64,000 bases of DNA. Origin: an archaeon. GTDB taxonomy: Archaea; Nanobdellota; Nanobdellia; Pacearchaeales; GW2011-AR1. The translations under genes and the position numbers were made by a program. Location: assembly GCA_018694115.1 (NCBI GenBank), contig JABHNB010000012.1, forward strand, positions 62,001 through 126,000, in the 5' to 3' direction. Shown piece by piece: positions 26,883-34,219 of this stretch. The first letter of the stretch is position 1. The number at the start of each line of letters is the position of its first letter. Below the pieces are notes generated by a model. It did no database searches. It was not told the origin of the DNA and worked only from the letters and a program-made list of their open reading frames with translations.

Positions 26883-27475
26883 TATTTTTTCTTCTCCTTA
26901 TTTTTAGTCTTAGTTTTTCTCTCAACCTTTGTTCTAACTTCTAAATAAACATGTGTTCTCTTTGCTCTTCTTCCACCTCTTCGAAGAGGTGCTGCGGCCC
27001 TATTTGACTTTGCGATTGTGATAACTGGTTCATCCACACCATTAACAACGGCATTAGCACCAACTTGCTTTACAACTTCTGCAATTGCTGCTGCGGCATT
27101 CTTTGGGAACTTTGCTCCTGCAACACCCTTTCCTTTCTGGTGTGCAACTTCGAGTCCGGCCATATGGACGGGTCTCTTACCCTTCACGACTTCCTCAAGC
27201 ATCTCTACAGCCCTTTCAGGAGTCTTACCCTTGATCATTTTACAAATAGCCTTAGATTGCTTAGGAGAAATCTTTAAAGAGATTCCATTAGCAATTGCAG
27301 ATTCTTTCTTTTCTACTTTTTTTGGCTCCACTTTCTTTTTCTTTTCTTCAGTTTTAGGAGTTTCTTCCTTCTTAGTTTCAACTATCTTTTTCTCTTCAAT
27401 CTTATTACTTGTTTTAGATTCTCCCATCTTTGTTTCTTTTTCATTAACTTTTTCCATTTTCTTTTCTTCTACCAT
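26882..27475 (-). CDS. rpl22: ribosomal protein uL22 with charged N-terminal extension
   Basis: A 197-residue protein lining the exit tunnel. The core runs from about residue 65 (GISLKISPKQSKAICKMIKGK) through VVKGKRPVHMAGLEVAHQKG to the archaeal tip and ending RAKRTHVYLEVRTKVERK. About 60 N-terminal residues are an extra Lys/Glu tract (KKEETPKTEEKKKKVEPKK) not found in most family members. The core length equals the normal archaeal protein. Confidence 0.94.
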   Translation of the reverse strand: MVEEKKMEKVNEKETKMGESKTSNKIEEKKIVETKKEETPKTEEKKKKVEPKKVEKKESAIANGISLKISPKQSKAICKMIKGKTPERAVEMLEEVVKGKRPVHMAGLEVAHQKGKGVAGAKFPKNAAAAIAEVVKQVGANAVVNGVDEPVITIAKSNRAAAPLRRGGRRAKRTHVYLEVRTKVERKTKTKNKEKKK

Positions 27476-27476
27476 T

Positions 27477-27884
27477 TTATTTCACTGACCTCGATGCACT
27501 GGACTTTGTAGCTCCAACACCAGCACTACCATGTTTAGTTTGTTTTCTTGTAGGGGAAAATTCACCAAGCCTATGACCCAGCATTTCTACAATAATGTCT
27601 ACATTGATATACTCCTTACCATTATATACTCCGATCCTCTTTCCAAGCATTGCTGGAACAATCACTAACGCCCTATTATGTGTCTTGATTGGACGGTTCT
27701 TTCCAGAACGCTTTTCACATTTCTCCACAAATTGTTCAATTATATCGAAATTTCTTAAGATCGCTCGTCTTGGTCTTGCCTTTGCTAATTTTGCAAACTC
27801 CCGAGTATCAAGAACCTTAAGTTCTTCTTCTTTCTTACCTCGATAAAATTTATCTCGGCTCCTTTGTGCTAATTGTTCTGCCAT
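27477..27884 (-). CDS. rps19: ribosomal protein uS19
   Basis: A 135-residue head protein of the small subunit. RPIKTHNRALVIVPAMLGKRIGVYNGKEY, followed by VDIIVEMLGHRLGEFSPTRK, is the diagnostic C-terminal half. The N-terminal YRGKKEEELKVLDTREFAKL is the archaeal/eukaryotic extension. Its ATG overlaps the uL2 stop (TAATG at 27884). Confidence 0.95.
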   Translation of the reverse strand: MAEQLAQRSRDKFYRGKKEEELKVLDTREFAKLAKARPRRAILRNFDIIEQFVEKCEKRSGKNRPIKTHNRALVIVPAMLGKRIGVYNGKEYINVDIIVEMLGHRLGEFSPTRKQTKHGSAGVGATKSSASRSVK

Positions 27885-28582
27885 TATCTTTTCTTCCTCC
27901 CTGTTCTTCTCGGTCTCAATAAACCAACCTTCTTACCTGGTGCTGCATTTCTCTTAGCGATCTTACTCTTCATTCTTTTACCTCGTCCAGATCCGAAAGG
28001 ATGATCAATTGCGTTCATCTTTACCGCAGAAGTTCTCGGCCATAACTTTGACTTTGCCTTCTTAATATAAAACTGTTTCCCTGCTTTCAAAATTGGCTTA
28101 TCAAGCCTACCGTCTCCTGCGATCTGCCCAATAGTTGCTCGGCAGTTAGAATCGAATTTCTTTACCCTCTTAGAAGGCATCATAATGCTAACAACACTTC
28201 CTTCCTTATTCATGATTGTTGCTTTATTTCCACCTGTCTTAACAAACTTTCCACCATCTTTTGGCTTATGTTCAATATTAAAAACCGTTGTTCCATTCTT
28301 CAAACTACCTAAGATTGCAACATCCCCTTCATTATGTCTTCCAAATTCAATCTTTTGTCCAACAAACATTAGGTTTGCAGCATAATTGTGAAAGACCTTT
28401 CCAGCCTTATTTACAAATCGTGCAATAGGTGCACTGTGACCTGCGGATGCAATCAAATTAACAACTTCCCACGCACCATTCAAATCTGCAAGATAACCTG
28501 GCTTAACTGCCATAGCCTTCTTTCTAACTCTGTAAGTTAAACTTCCCTTTCCCCTTCGCTGTTGGATTATTCTCTTACCCAT
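27884..28582 (-). CDS. rpl2: ribosomal protein uL2
   Basis: A 232-residue protein essential for peptidyl-transferase centre assembly. It begins KRIIQQRRGKGSLTYRVRKK, has GHSAPIARFVNKAGKVFHNYAANLMFVGQKIE, and carries the conserved MNAIDHPFGSGRGKR with the functionally important His. Length is normal for archaea. It follows uL23 by two bases. Confidence 0.96.
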   Translation of the reverse strand: MGKRIIQQRRGKGSLTYRVRKKAMAVKPGYLADLNGAWEVVNLIASAGHSAPIARFVNKAGKVFHNYAANLMFVGQKIEFGRHNEGDVAILGSLKNGTTVFNIEHKPKDGGKFVKTGGNKATIMNKEGSVVSIMMPSKRVKKFDSNCRATIGQIAGDGRLDKPILKAGKQFYIKKAKSKLWPRTSAVKMNAIDHPFGSGRGKRMKSKIAKRNAAPGKKVGLLRPRRTGRKKR

Positions 28583-28584
28583 TA

Positions 28585-28842
28585 TTACATCAACCCAAGC
28601 TTAGTCGCGACATCGACTGCTGGAAACTCCGGATTTAGTTTAACATAAGCAAGCTTCTTATTCTTCAAGGTATGCGTTCTAACCTTTACAACCTTCACCC
28701 CAAATAAGTCTTCAACTTCTTTCTTAACATCTAACTTAGTTACTGCCCTATCAACTTCAAAAACAAGAACATTGTCTGCCTCGATTTGCCTGACTATCTT
28801 TTCAGTAGATTTCACTTTTTCTAAAATAATTGTTTTACTCAT
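28585..28842 (-). CDS. rpl23: ribosomal protein uL23
   Basis: An 85-residue exit-tunnel protein that docks SRP and nascent-chain factors. I place the start at the ATG at 28842 (MSKTIILEKVKSTEKIVRQI). It overlaps the uL4 stop by eight bases (ATGAGTAA). A longer frame to 28944 would lie inside uL4 in another frame. NVLVFEVDRAVTKLDVKKEVEDLFGVKVVKV and NPEFPAVDVATKLGLM are typical. Confidence 0.95.
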   Translation of the reverse strand: MSKTIILEKVKSTEKIVRQIEADNVLVFEVDRAVTKLDVKKEVEDLFGVKVVKVRTHTLKNKKLAYVKLNPEFPAVDVATKLGLM

Positions 28843-29623
28843 TTTTATTCCCCCCAAGTTCGCTAATTGCCTTTTCACTATAACATGTGATTCTTCCTGG
28901 CTCTCCATTTGGTGCCAAGTCTTTAACTTCAAGATCCTTAACATTTACAACTTCGATTCCTTTTCGCTTCATTTTCTCATCACTTGCAACAACGAATAAC
29001 AATCCTGCATTAGACTTATATTTTCTACCCCTCATCTTTCCAATTCCTGCCCGGATAGATTTTTTCTTCAAAACTTTTTCAAAAGATTCCCCAAAAACTT
29101 TCTTCAGAGCAACAAGGAAATCCTTCGTCTTAGCTTCTAAAATTGCGGAATCGAAAACAAATCCAGATTCAACCTTCTTACCATACTTAATCTCTAAACT
29201 CTTAGCATCCATAGTTCCTGCCAAAGCAGAATTGAATGCAATCAAAAGTTCCTTTTTGTTTACTTTCTTGAATAAATTCTTCCCCGCTCGTGGAGCGTGA
29301 GGTCTTCGACCCCCCCGGGTACTAGAAACTGTAGCACCAATCCAATTGAAGCTAGCACCGTGTCGAGACATTATCTTTCGAGGAATTCTAGATATTCCCT
29401 TACCATATGTTCCTTTCCAATCATGCCTTTTCTTCTTAGAGATACCTGAAGCGGAATATTGTGCACCCGCACCTTCTTTAGCTCCGTAAGCTTGAGCAAA
29501 AACACCTTTCTGAGTCTCAAATACTTTAGCCAAAATGTCCGGCCTAATCTTAGCACTAAATCTCTTAGGCATGCTAATTTCTTTTCCTTCCTTTCCGTCT
29601 TTATTGATTATTTTTGTTTTCAT
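28835..29623 (-). CDS. rpl4: ribosomal protein uL4
   Basis: A protein of about 262 residues lining the tunnel. PKRFSAKIRPDILAKVFETQKG, SRHGASFNWIGATVSSTRGGRRPHAPRAGKN and the C-terminal RKYKSNAGLLFVVASDEKMKRKGIEVVNVKDL identify the archaeal protein. The start at 29623 overlaps the stop of the 102-residue ORFan as ATGA; the ATG nine codons upstream lies within that gene. uL4 normally follows uL3 directly, so the insertion upstream is unusual. Confidence 0.95.
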   Translation of the reverse strand: MKTKIINKDGKEGKEISMPKRFSAKIRPDILAKVFETQKGVFAQAYGAKEGAGAQYSASGISKKKRHDWKGTYGKGISRIPRKIMSRHGASFNWIGATVSSTRGGRRPHAPRAGKNLFKKVNKKELLIAFNSALAGTMDAKSLEIKYGKKVESGFVFDSAILEAKTKDFLVALKKVFGESFEKVLKKKSIRAGIGKMRGRKYKSNAGLLFVVASDEKMKRKGIEVVNVKDLEVKDLAPNGEPGRITCYSEKAISELGGNKNE

Positions 29624-29928
29624 TTTCTCTTCCTCCGATAAAGTAGCCAATCTTGTCCAGTATCCATCATAGTTAATCCACTAACTGTACTATTGTCTGG
29701 AGCCACCAGGTGATCATCTCCTCCGACCCGGGCATATAAAGAACATCCGAGGCTTCTCGCAATAGTCCTCACTTGTTCAGGAGTATAGGTGCCGCTTAGT
29801 GCAGCCATACGATTCAGTCTCTTTTCTGGTGCTCCCTTATCATTCTCACAAACAATTGTTATTTCTCCCCCAACATCAACTCGAACCCCTCGAATAGGTT
29901 CATCCGTTGCATCAAATATTGGGCTCAT
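29620..29928 (-). CDS. unidentified 102-residue protein inserted between uL3 and uL4
   Basis: I do not recognise a family. The product opens MSPIFDATDEPIRGVRVDVGGEITIVC, has a helical middle (TYTPEQVRTIARSLGCSLYARVGG) and ends in a basic tail (YRRKRK). It overlaps uL3 by ATGA at its start (29925-29928) and uL4 by ATGA at its end (29620-29623), so it is translationally coupled on both sides. It must be made in step with ribosomal proteins. Ribosome association or assembly is a reasonable guess, but there is no direct evidence. Confidence 0.75.
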   Translation of the reverse strand: MSPIFDATDEPIRGVRVDVGGEITIVCENDKGAPEKRLNRMAALSGTYTPEQVRTIARSLGCSLYARVGGDDHLVAPDNSTVSGLTMMDTGQDWLLYRRKRK

Positions 29929-30869
29929 CTCAAGTCAAGCACCTCTAACTTTTTCTTCTTCTGAAACTTACTTGGCCTCATTGCCTGTGTGATAACCAAT
30001 CCTCTCTTTTTAGGGCCTGGAATGGATCCTTTCAAAATCATATACTCCGTCTTAACATTACCATACTTATGGAATCCACCATTACCATTGATATCCTTCT
30101 CGCTGATTTTACCAATCTGCAAAATTAAATTATTATAAGCGATTCTATTGTGGAATCCTGTCTGTCCTGCTTGTGGTGCTCTGAAAGTAACTCTGGATGG
30201 GTGCCAAGGTGCAAGAGAACCCGGTCTTCTTCGCCCCTTCTCAGATTTATGATCCTTAAGTGCAATACCAAACCGTTTAACAGGTCCCTGAGTTCCAAAA
30301 CCCTTTGTAACTGCTCGAACATCCACTAATCCTTCACCAAAAACTTCACTTACCGAAATATCCTTTCCAATCTTTTCCTTAATAAAATTGATTTTTTCCT
30401 CATTTGAACCGGATAATCCCATCTCAATCATATCGGGTTTCTTCTTACCGATCCCAGTAGATCCAACGTCAGAATAAACCAAAACCCTCACATCATCAAA
30501 ATCTGCTTCATCACCAAGAGTTTTCTCAGTTTTTGAAAGTTTAACGTTCCTCTTTAATACCTTATCATTAGAAACAACCACATCTTTTAACACCTTATTA
30601 TTTTTATAAAATCGAACAGAATAAATCTTAAGCACCGGGCACTCAACAATTGTCGCAGGAACCACAATCTTTTTGTCTTTTGTCATGGAGTGTTCAGTAC
30701 TGTCCGCAACATGGGCAGAAACCATTCCAACCTTATAACCAATGAAACCCATTAATCCAACACCCTCCTTAGAAAGTGGTTTCCAGTTTACACTAGGCAT
30801 AATTTTCTTAGCTCGAACCCTGGGGTAGAACTGTAGACTTCCACTGTGTATTCCGTTGTTATCTGTCAT
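29925..30869 (-). CDS. rpl3: ribosomal protein uL3
   Basis: A 314-residue protein at the peptidyl-transferase region and the first gene of the large operon. SLQFYPRVRAKKIMPSVNWK, EGVGLMGFIGYKVGM and the conserved loop GSLAPWHPSRVTFRAPQAGQTGFHNRI match archaeal uL3. Two upstream TATA candidates exist. A proximal one at 30896-30908 gives a near-leaderless mRNA. A distal one within 31004-31021 gives a leader of about 120 bases. Confidence 0.95.
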   Translation of the reverse strand: MTDNNGIHSGSLQFYPRVRAKKIMPSVNWKPLSKEGVGLMGFIGYKVGMVSAHVADSTEHSMTKDKKIVVPATIVECPVLKIYSVRFYKNNKVLKDVVVSNDKVLKRNVKLSKTEKTLGDEADFDDVRVLVYSDVGSTGIGKKKPDMIEMGLSGSNEEKINFIKEKIGKDISVSEVFGEGLVDVRAVTKGFGTQGPVKRFGIALKDHKSEKGRRRPGSLAPWHPSRVTFRAPQAGQTGFHNRIAYNNLILQIGKISEKDINGNGGFHKYGNVKTEYMILKGSIPGPKKRGLVITQAMRPSKFQKKKKLEVLDLR

Positions 30870-31003
30870 CTTATTGAGTATAGTTTCAACTAACTATTTA
30901 TTTTATAGTCAAGCAATTAGCACATCGCTATCGTATCGACCTCAACCAAGGCCAAAATTCCCAATCCAAACATTTAAGTTTTGGATCCGTGTAAAAGTAC
31001 TGA

Positions 31004-31021
31004 GAAATTTGGGTATTTAAA
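31004..31021 (-). promoter_or_regulatory. TATA-type promoter element upstream of the uL3 operon
   Basis: Read on the minus strand it is TTTAAATACCCAAATTTC. It is identical at 17 of 18 positions to the element upstream of the uL1 operon (40758-40775). The TATA part is TTTAAATA. The shared CAAATTTC downstream of it is not explained by a core promoter alone. Confidence 0.55.
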
Positions 31022-31057
31022 CCTTTTCACAAGAGGGTTTCCATGAAAATCTAGGAT

Positions 31058-31417
31058 TTACTTAAATTTCATAAATCTCCCAAAAATTAACTGGGCAATC
31101 AAGAATCCCCCAATACTGAATACCAAATCCCATATAATATCTATAAATTCTTCAACGAATAGTGGATGGCCTCCAAACGCAAGGAGATATTCAGTAATCT
31201 CAAAGACCACGTTGATTATAACCCATATCCAAATCCGAGTAGGAAATAAGAAGAAAAAACCAACCCCTGCAAAAAAATGGACAAAACTCCAATAATTTAT
31301 CCAAATCCAAGATCTAACAAATATATCCTGATTCAAAAAAGCCACAATTTTCGGAGGGATAATTGCATCCACAATTTTATCAAGAAGCGTACCTCCAGTT
31401 TGAGAAACTCCCACCAT
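31058..31417 (-). CDS. small integral membrane protein (YjdF/DUF2238-like)
   Basis: A 119-residue protein with about three TM segments. The pattern FVHFFAGVGFFFLF, then IINVVFEITEYLLAFGG, and finally EEFIDIIWDLVFSIGGFLIAQLIFG recalls the larger tandem proteins at 37369-38593. They have D/HxFxH, E-x(2-3)-E and D-x(3)-N segments in equivalent helices. Function unknown. A TATA box at 31438-31448 is 26 bases upstream of the ATG. Confidence 0.65.
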   Translation of the reverse strand: MVGVSQTGGTLLDKIVDAIIPPKIVAFLNQDIFVRSWIWINYWSFVHFFAGVGFFFLFPTRIWIWVIINVVFEITEYLLAFGGHPLFVEEFIDIIWDLVFSIGGFLIAQLIFGRFMKFK

Positions 31418-31487
31418 AGTTTAGATAAGAAATCCGCCTATAAAAACATACCTCAACTCTTAAAAACCTATTTTTGCTTATCTATTT

Positions 31488-32138
31488 ATGGCGATCAAAA
31501 CCCCCAAGTTCCTCCCTGGTGAAAAAGGTTATATTCCGAAAAAGGAAAGAACTGCTGCAAGAAAGTCTTATGAGAAACGAAAAAGATCTACCTCTAGAAA
31601 GAAAGAGATGTCTATAGGAAAAATTAAACCGGGATCGAAAGGTTATAGAATTGGTAGACCTACAACAACCACACAAGGTGGAAAAAAATATCCAATTTGG
31701 AAATTCCGAAGAAGAATTGGAGAAATTTACGTCTCAGATAAAGACTCCGACAAGGAAGAAATAACTGTGAAATTTCTGAGACTCGGAGGAGTAGGAAATT
31801 ATAAGCATCTAATTCAGGATGCAGATTTTCAGTTGCAATGGGCCATTAGGGAACAAGAACTTCTCATGACTCAAGAAAAATGTTATTTATGTAAAAAGAA
31901 AATATCAAAGACTGCGGTACCAAACCTTTACCATCACGATATGTTCCAAAAGCGCGCAGATCTTTTAGAAAAGGCGGAGAAGGTCCCTCCCCAGGTTGCA
32001 TCCGGAAAACTTAACATCAAACAAGGATGGGAAAAGTTCAATCAAATTCTCGAAGGAGGGAATAGATATTTCATGTCTCTTAAGAACACTGTCCTTATTT
32101 GCGCGGCCTGTGCAAAAAGCAAAGGGCTAAAGAACTAA
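31488..32138 (+). CDS. putative HNH-type nuclease with zinc-binding cysteines
   Basis: A 216-residue protein. The first 70 residues are very basic with a twice-repeated PG-x-KGY element (KFLPGEKGYIPKKE and IKPGSKGYRIGRP), probably nucleic-acid binding. The C-terminal half has CYLC (132, 135), LYHHD (149-151), LKNTVLICAAC (N200, C205, C208) and SKG. This is the order expected of a zinc-ribbon HNH endonuclease. The HNH metal residues fit loosely, so the call is tentative. It overlaps the next gene by one base (TAATG). A TATA box at 31458-31467 supports the start. Confidence 0.55.
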   Translation: MAIKTPKFLPGEKGYIPKKERTAARKSYEKRKRSTSRKKEMSIGKIKPGSKGYRIGRPTTTTQGGKKYPIWKFRRRIGEIYVSDKDSDKEEITVKFLRLGGVGNYKHLIQDADFQLQWAIREQELLMTQEKCYLCKKKISKTAVPNLYHHDMFQKRADLLEKAEKVPPQVASGKLNIKQGWEKFNQILEGGNRYFMSLKNTVLICAACAKSKGLKN

Positions 32139-32392
32139 TGGAAGAAAAAGCTTGGTTTGTATACATTCTAGAATGTCAAGATGGTTCGTTTTATACTGGA
32201 GTAACAAATGACCTAGATAAACGTATGAAAACTCATGCCGAAGGAAAGGGGAGCAAATATGTAAATCGAAAGGGATTCAAATGTCTTCTCCGCTCAAAAG
32301 AATGCACCGACAAATCAGATGCACATAAAGCAGAATACCAAATCAAGCAATTACCAAAATGGGAAAAATTGGAATGGTTTCAAAATAACTAA
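32138..32392 (+). CDS. GIY-YIG domain protein (small UvrC/YhbQ-like nuclease)
   Basis: An 84-residue single-domain protein from the ATG overlapping the previous stop (TAATG). WFVYILECQDGSFYTGVTNDLDKRMKTH holds the VYI/YTG pair that replaces GIY/YIG and the catalytic Arg (R29). HKAEYQIKQLPKWEKLE carries the metal-binding Glu. Stand-alone members are common in bacteria and archaea and have poorly known roles in DNA repair or nicking. Coupling to the HNH-like gene upstream suggests a functional pair. Confidence 0.85.
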   Translation: MEEKAWFVYILECQDGSFYTGVTNDLDKRMKTHAEGKGSKYVNRKGFKCLLRSKECTDKSDAHKAEYQIKQLPKWEKLEWFQNN

Positions 32393-32397
32393 AAAAA

Positions 32398-33105
32398 TTA
32401 AGCAACAAAATTTGCTTCACTAACCTTATCAACGCCATCTACTGTTGCGGTCCTTGTAAGGACCCCCTTTCTCTTAGCCAACATCCTAACTTCTGCAGGC
32501 TTTAGTTCCGCCATATTCTCGGGATAAACAATGCCCGTAACGTTAATTGTATGATTTACTGAAACTTCTGTCCAATCTGTTCCGACATCAAAGAATAATT
32601 CCCTAAGAACTTCCTTATTCGTGGTCTTCAAGGTACAAAAATCGGCTTTAGGTCCTTCTTCACTTGCCTTCCCTGGCTTTCCACTTGTTGGAGCTTTTGG
32701 CTTTATCTTCAATGCAAAGTCATCTCCCTTAAATGAGAGTGCAAAAAATGCTCGAGGAAATCTTTCCATTAGATCAAAGATCTCTGCTGGTTCAATTTTA
32801 GTATCAATCTGTAATTTTCGCACTCCTTGAAAGTTTCCTGCTTTTTTTATTTCGAATTTGATTTCATCCCGTAAGTCTGTTGTTGAAACAATAACCCCCT
32901 TTACCTCAACTGATCCCGAAACTTTTTCCAAGCAATTTTTTACTAAGAAGTTTGCATATTCTGCCCCTGCTTTCACTGCCCACTTGCTTGCCTGTTTCTT
33001 TCCACTCAAAAGATATTTATTTTTATACTCCCCTTTTCCGAATTTTAAAAAATCCGAATGAACTTCTTCATCAAACACTTCATCAAAAATTTTCTTTACA
33101 ACCAT
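32398..33105 (-). CDS. hypothetical protein of about 235 residues
   Basis: I do not recognise a family. From the ATG at 33105 it begins MVVKKIFDEVFDEEVHSDFLKF. It has a helical Lys-rich N-terminal half, a beta-rich middle (VSGSVEVKGVIVSTTDL), a PTSGKPGK linker and a C-terminal domain with VNHTINVTGIVYPENMAELKP. No membrane segment is seen. The start is set by a TATA box (33127-33136) 26 bases upstream; a longer frame to 33156 would overlap the promoter. It is divergent from the exporter gene. Confidence 0.7.
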   Translation of the reverse strand: MVVKKIFDEVFDEEVHSDFLKFGKGEYKNKYLLSGKKQASKWAVKAGAEYANFLVKNCLEKVSGSVEVKGVIVSTTDLRDEIKFEIKKAGNFQGVRKLQIDTKIEPAEIFDLMERFPRAFFALSFKGDDFALKIKPKAPTSGKPGKASEEGPKADFCTLKTTNKEVLRELFFDVGTDWTEVSVNHTINVTGIVYPENMAELKPAEVRMLAKRKGVLTRTATVDGVDKVSEANFVA

Positions 33106-33126
33106 TATCAAAATAAATCGTCTTCC

Positions 33127-33146
33127 TTTATAAAGCTTTATAAATT
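33127..33146. promoter_or_regulatory. back-to-back TATA boxes of divergent genes
   Basis: Two TTTATAAA-type elements overlap here. The plus-strand copy (33135-33146) is about 25 bases before the ATG at 33166. The minus-strand copy (33127-33136) is about 26 bases before the ATG at 33105. Confidence 0.65.
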
Positions 33147-33165
33147 CCTTCGCCATATAAATAGT

Positions 33166-34194
33166 ATGGTAGATAATCAGATTGTAAAAAGAGGTTTTGT
33201 GGCGATTTTAGTAGCAACCGTTTTCGTTCTAGCATTCCTAGTGCTAAAACCAATTATCATTCCGATCGTATTCGGTCTATTATTTGCGTATATGTTTGAT
33301 CCCATTTACAAATCAATCAACAAGAAGTTAAAAAGAAGAAATCTATCCGCATTTCTTTTAATTTTCGGAATCATTTTAATCCTCGCAATTCCTATCGTTT
33401 ATTTTGCACCAAATCTTGTAAACCAAACCTTCGAGACTTATACTGTAATTCAAAAAGTTAATTTTGCCGAACATCTAACAAATATTCTTCCATCTTTGTT
33501 TGACGCCGATGTAGCTACAGCGGTTGCCGCTAATTTAAATAATATATTTGGAAAAATCTTCACCTCATTCCTTAATCAATTTACTGCTCTTTTTGTAAAT
33601 CTCCCGAATATCTTACTCCAATTTGCAGTTTTTCTTTTTACCTTCTTCTTTGCAATTCGTGATTCTGCAGAACTAAAAGAATATGTTTCCAATCTTTCAC
33701 CCTTTTCCAAGGCCACAGAAGCAAAATTCCTAAAAGAATTTAGGGGAATAACAAATTCAATAGTATTTGGCCAGGTCCTTATCGGGATTCTCCAGGGTCT
33801 TGCCTTAGGTATTGGGTTATTCATCCTCGGAATCCCTAAGGCCCTTGTACTAACCGTAATAGCAATGATCGTCTCAATCATACCTGTTTTGGGATCGTGG
33901 CTCGTTTGGCTCCCATTGGGACTTATTCTATTGGTCACAGGAAGTACCTTCTCAGGTATATTCATTATGCTATATGGTGCAATATTTGTTTCCACAATAG
34001 ACAATTTACTGAGGCCTTATCTTTTAGCGAGATCTTCCAATCTTCCTGTTGCACTGGGAGTTATAGGAACAATCGGAGGCCTATATCTATTTGGAATAGC
34101 AGGATTAGTTCTTGGACCATTGATTCTTGCATATGGCTTGATCCTAATTGACTTTTACAAACAAGGAAAACTTAACGAGCTTTTCAAAAAGTAA
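33166..34194 (+). CDS. AI-2E family (UPF0118/PerM-like) membrane transporter
   Basis: A 342-residue polytopic membrane protein. An N-terminal TM pair (GFVAILVATVFVLAFLVLKP, then a second helix) is followed by the amphipathic region FDPIYKSINKKLK. A large middle domain comes next, then four closely packed TM helices with VFGQVLIGILQGLALGIGLFILGIP and the family signature IDNLLRPYLLARSS. Family members export small molecules or ions. I start at the ATG at 33166, set by the TATA spacing, not at an in-frame codon 36 residues upstream. Confidence 0.83.
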   Translation: MVDNQIVKRGFVAILVATVFVLAFLVLKPIIIPIVFGLLFAYMFDPIYKSINKKLKRRNLSAFLLIFGIILILAIPIVYFAPNLVNQTFETYTVIQKVNFAEHLTNILPSLFDADVATAVAANLNNIFGKIFTSFLNQFTALFVNLPNILLQFAVFLFTFFFAIRDSAELKEYVSNLSPFSKATEAKFLKEFRGITNSIVFGQVLIGILQGLALGIGLFILGIPKALVLTVIAMIVSIIPVLGSWLVWLPLGLILLVTGSTFSGIFIMLYGAIFVSTIDNLLRPYLLARSSNLPVALGVIGTIGGLYLFGIAGLVLGPLILAYGLILIDFYKQGKLNELFKK

Positions 34195-34206
34195 TAGAAT
34201 AATAAA

Positions 34207-34219
34207 GAGGTGAAATTTG
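34207..34219 (+). promoter_or_regulatory. Shine-Dalgarno and TTG start of AMP phosphorylase
   Basis: GAGGTGA at 34207-34213 is followed after a three-base gap by a TTG codon at 34217-34219. The protein N-terminus from that TTG (VKLKIKNFDWLAGKPVV) is conserved in the family. This gene follows the transporter by 22 bases and uses a ribosome-binding site instead of a leaderless start. Confidence 0.7.

Noticed and set aside
28843-28944. An upstream extension of uL23 by 34 residues
   Set aside because: The extra residues are encoded within uL4 in another frame and have no family counterpart; the ATG at 28842 gives the normal N-terminus.
30920-30973. An 18-codon ORF in the uL3 leader starting at ATG 30973
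   Set aside because: It does not sit at leaderless distance from either TATA candidate and overlaps nothing in a coupled way, so there is no support for translation.
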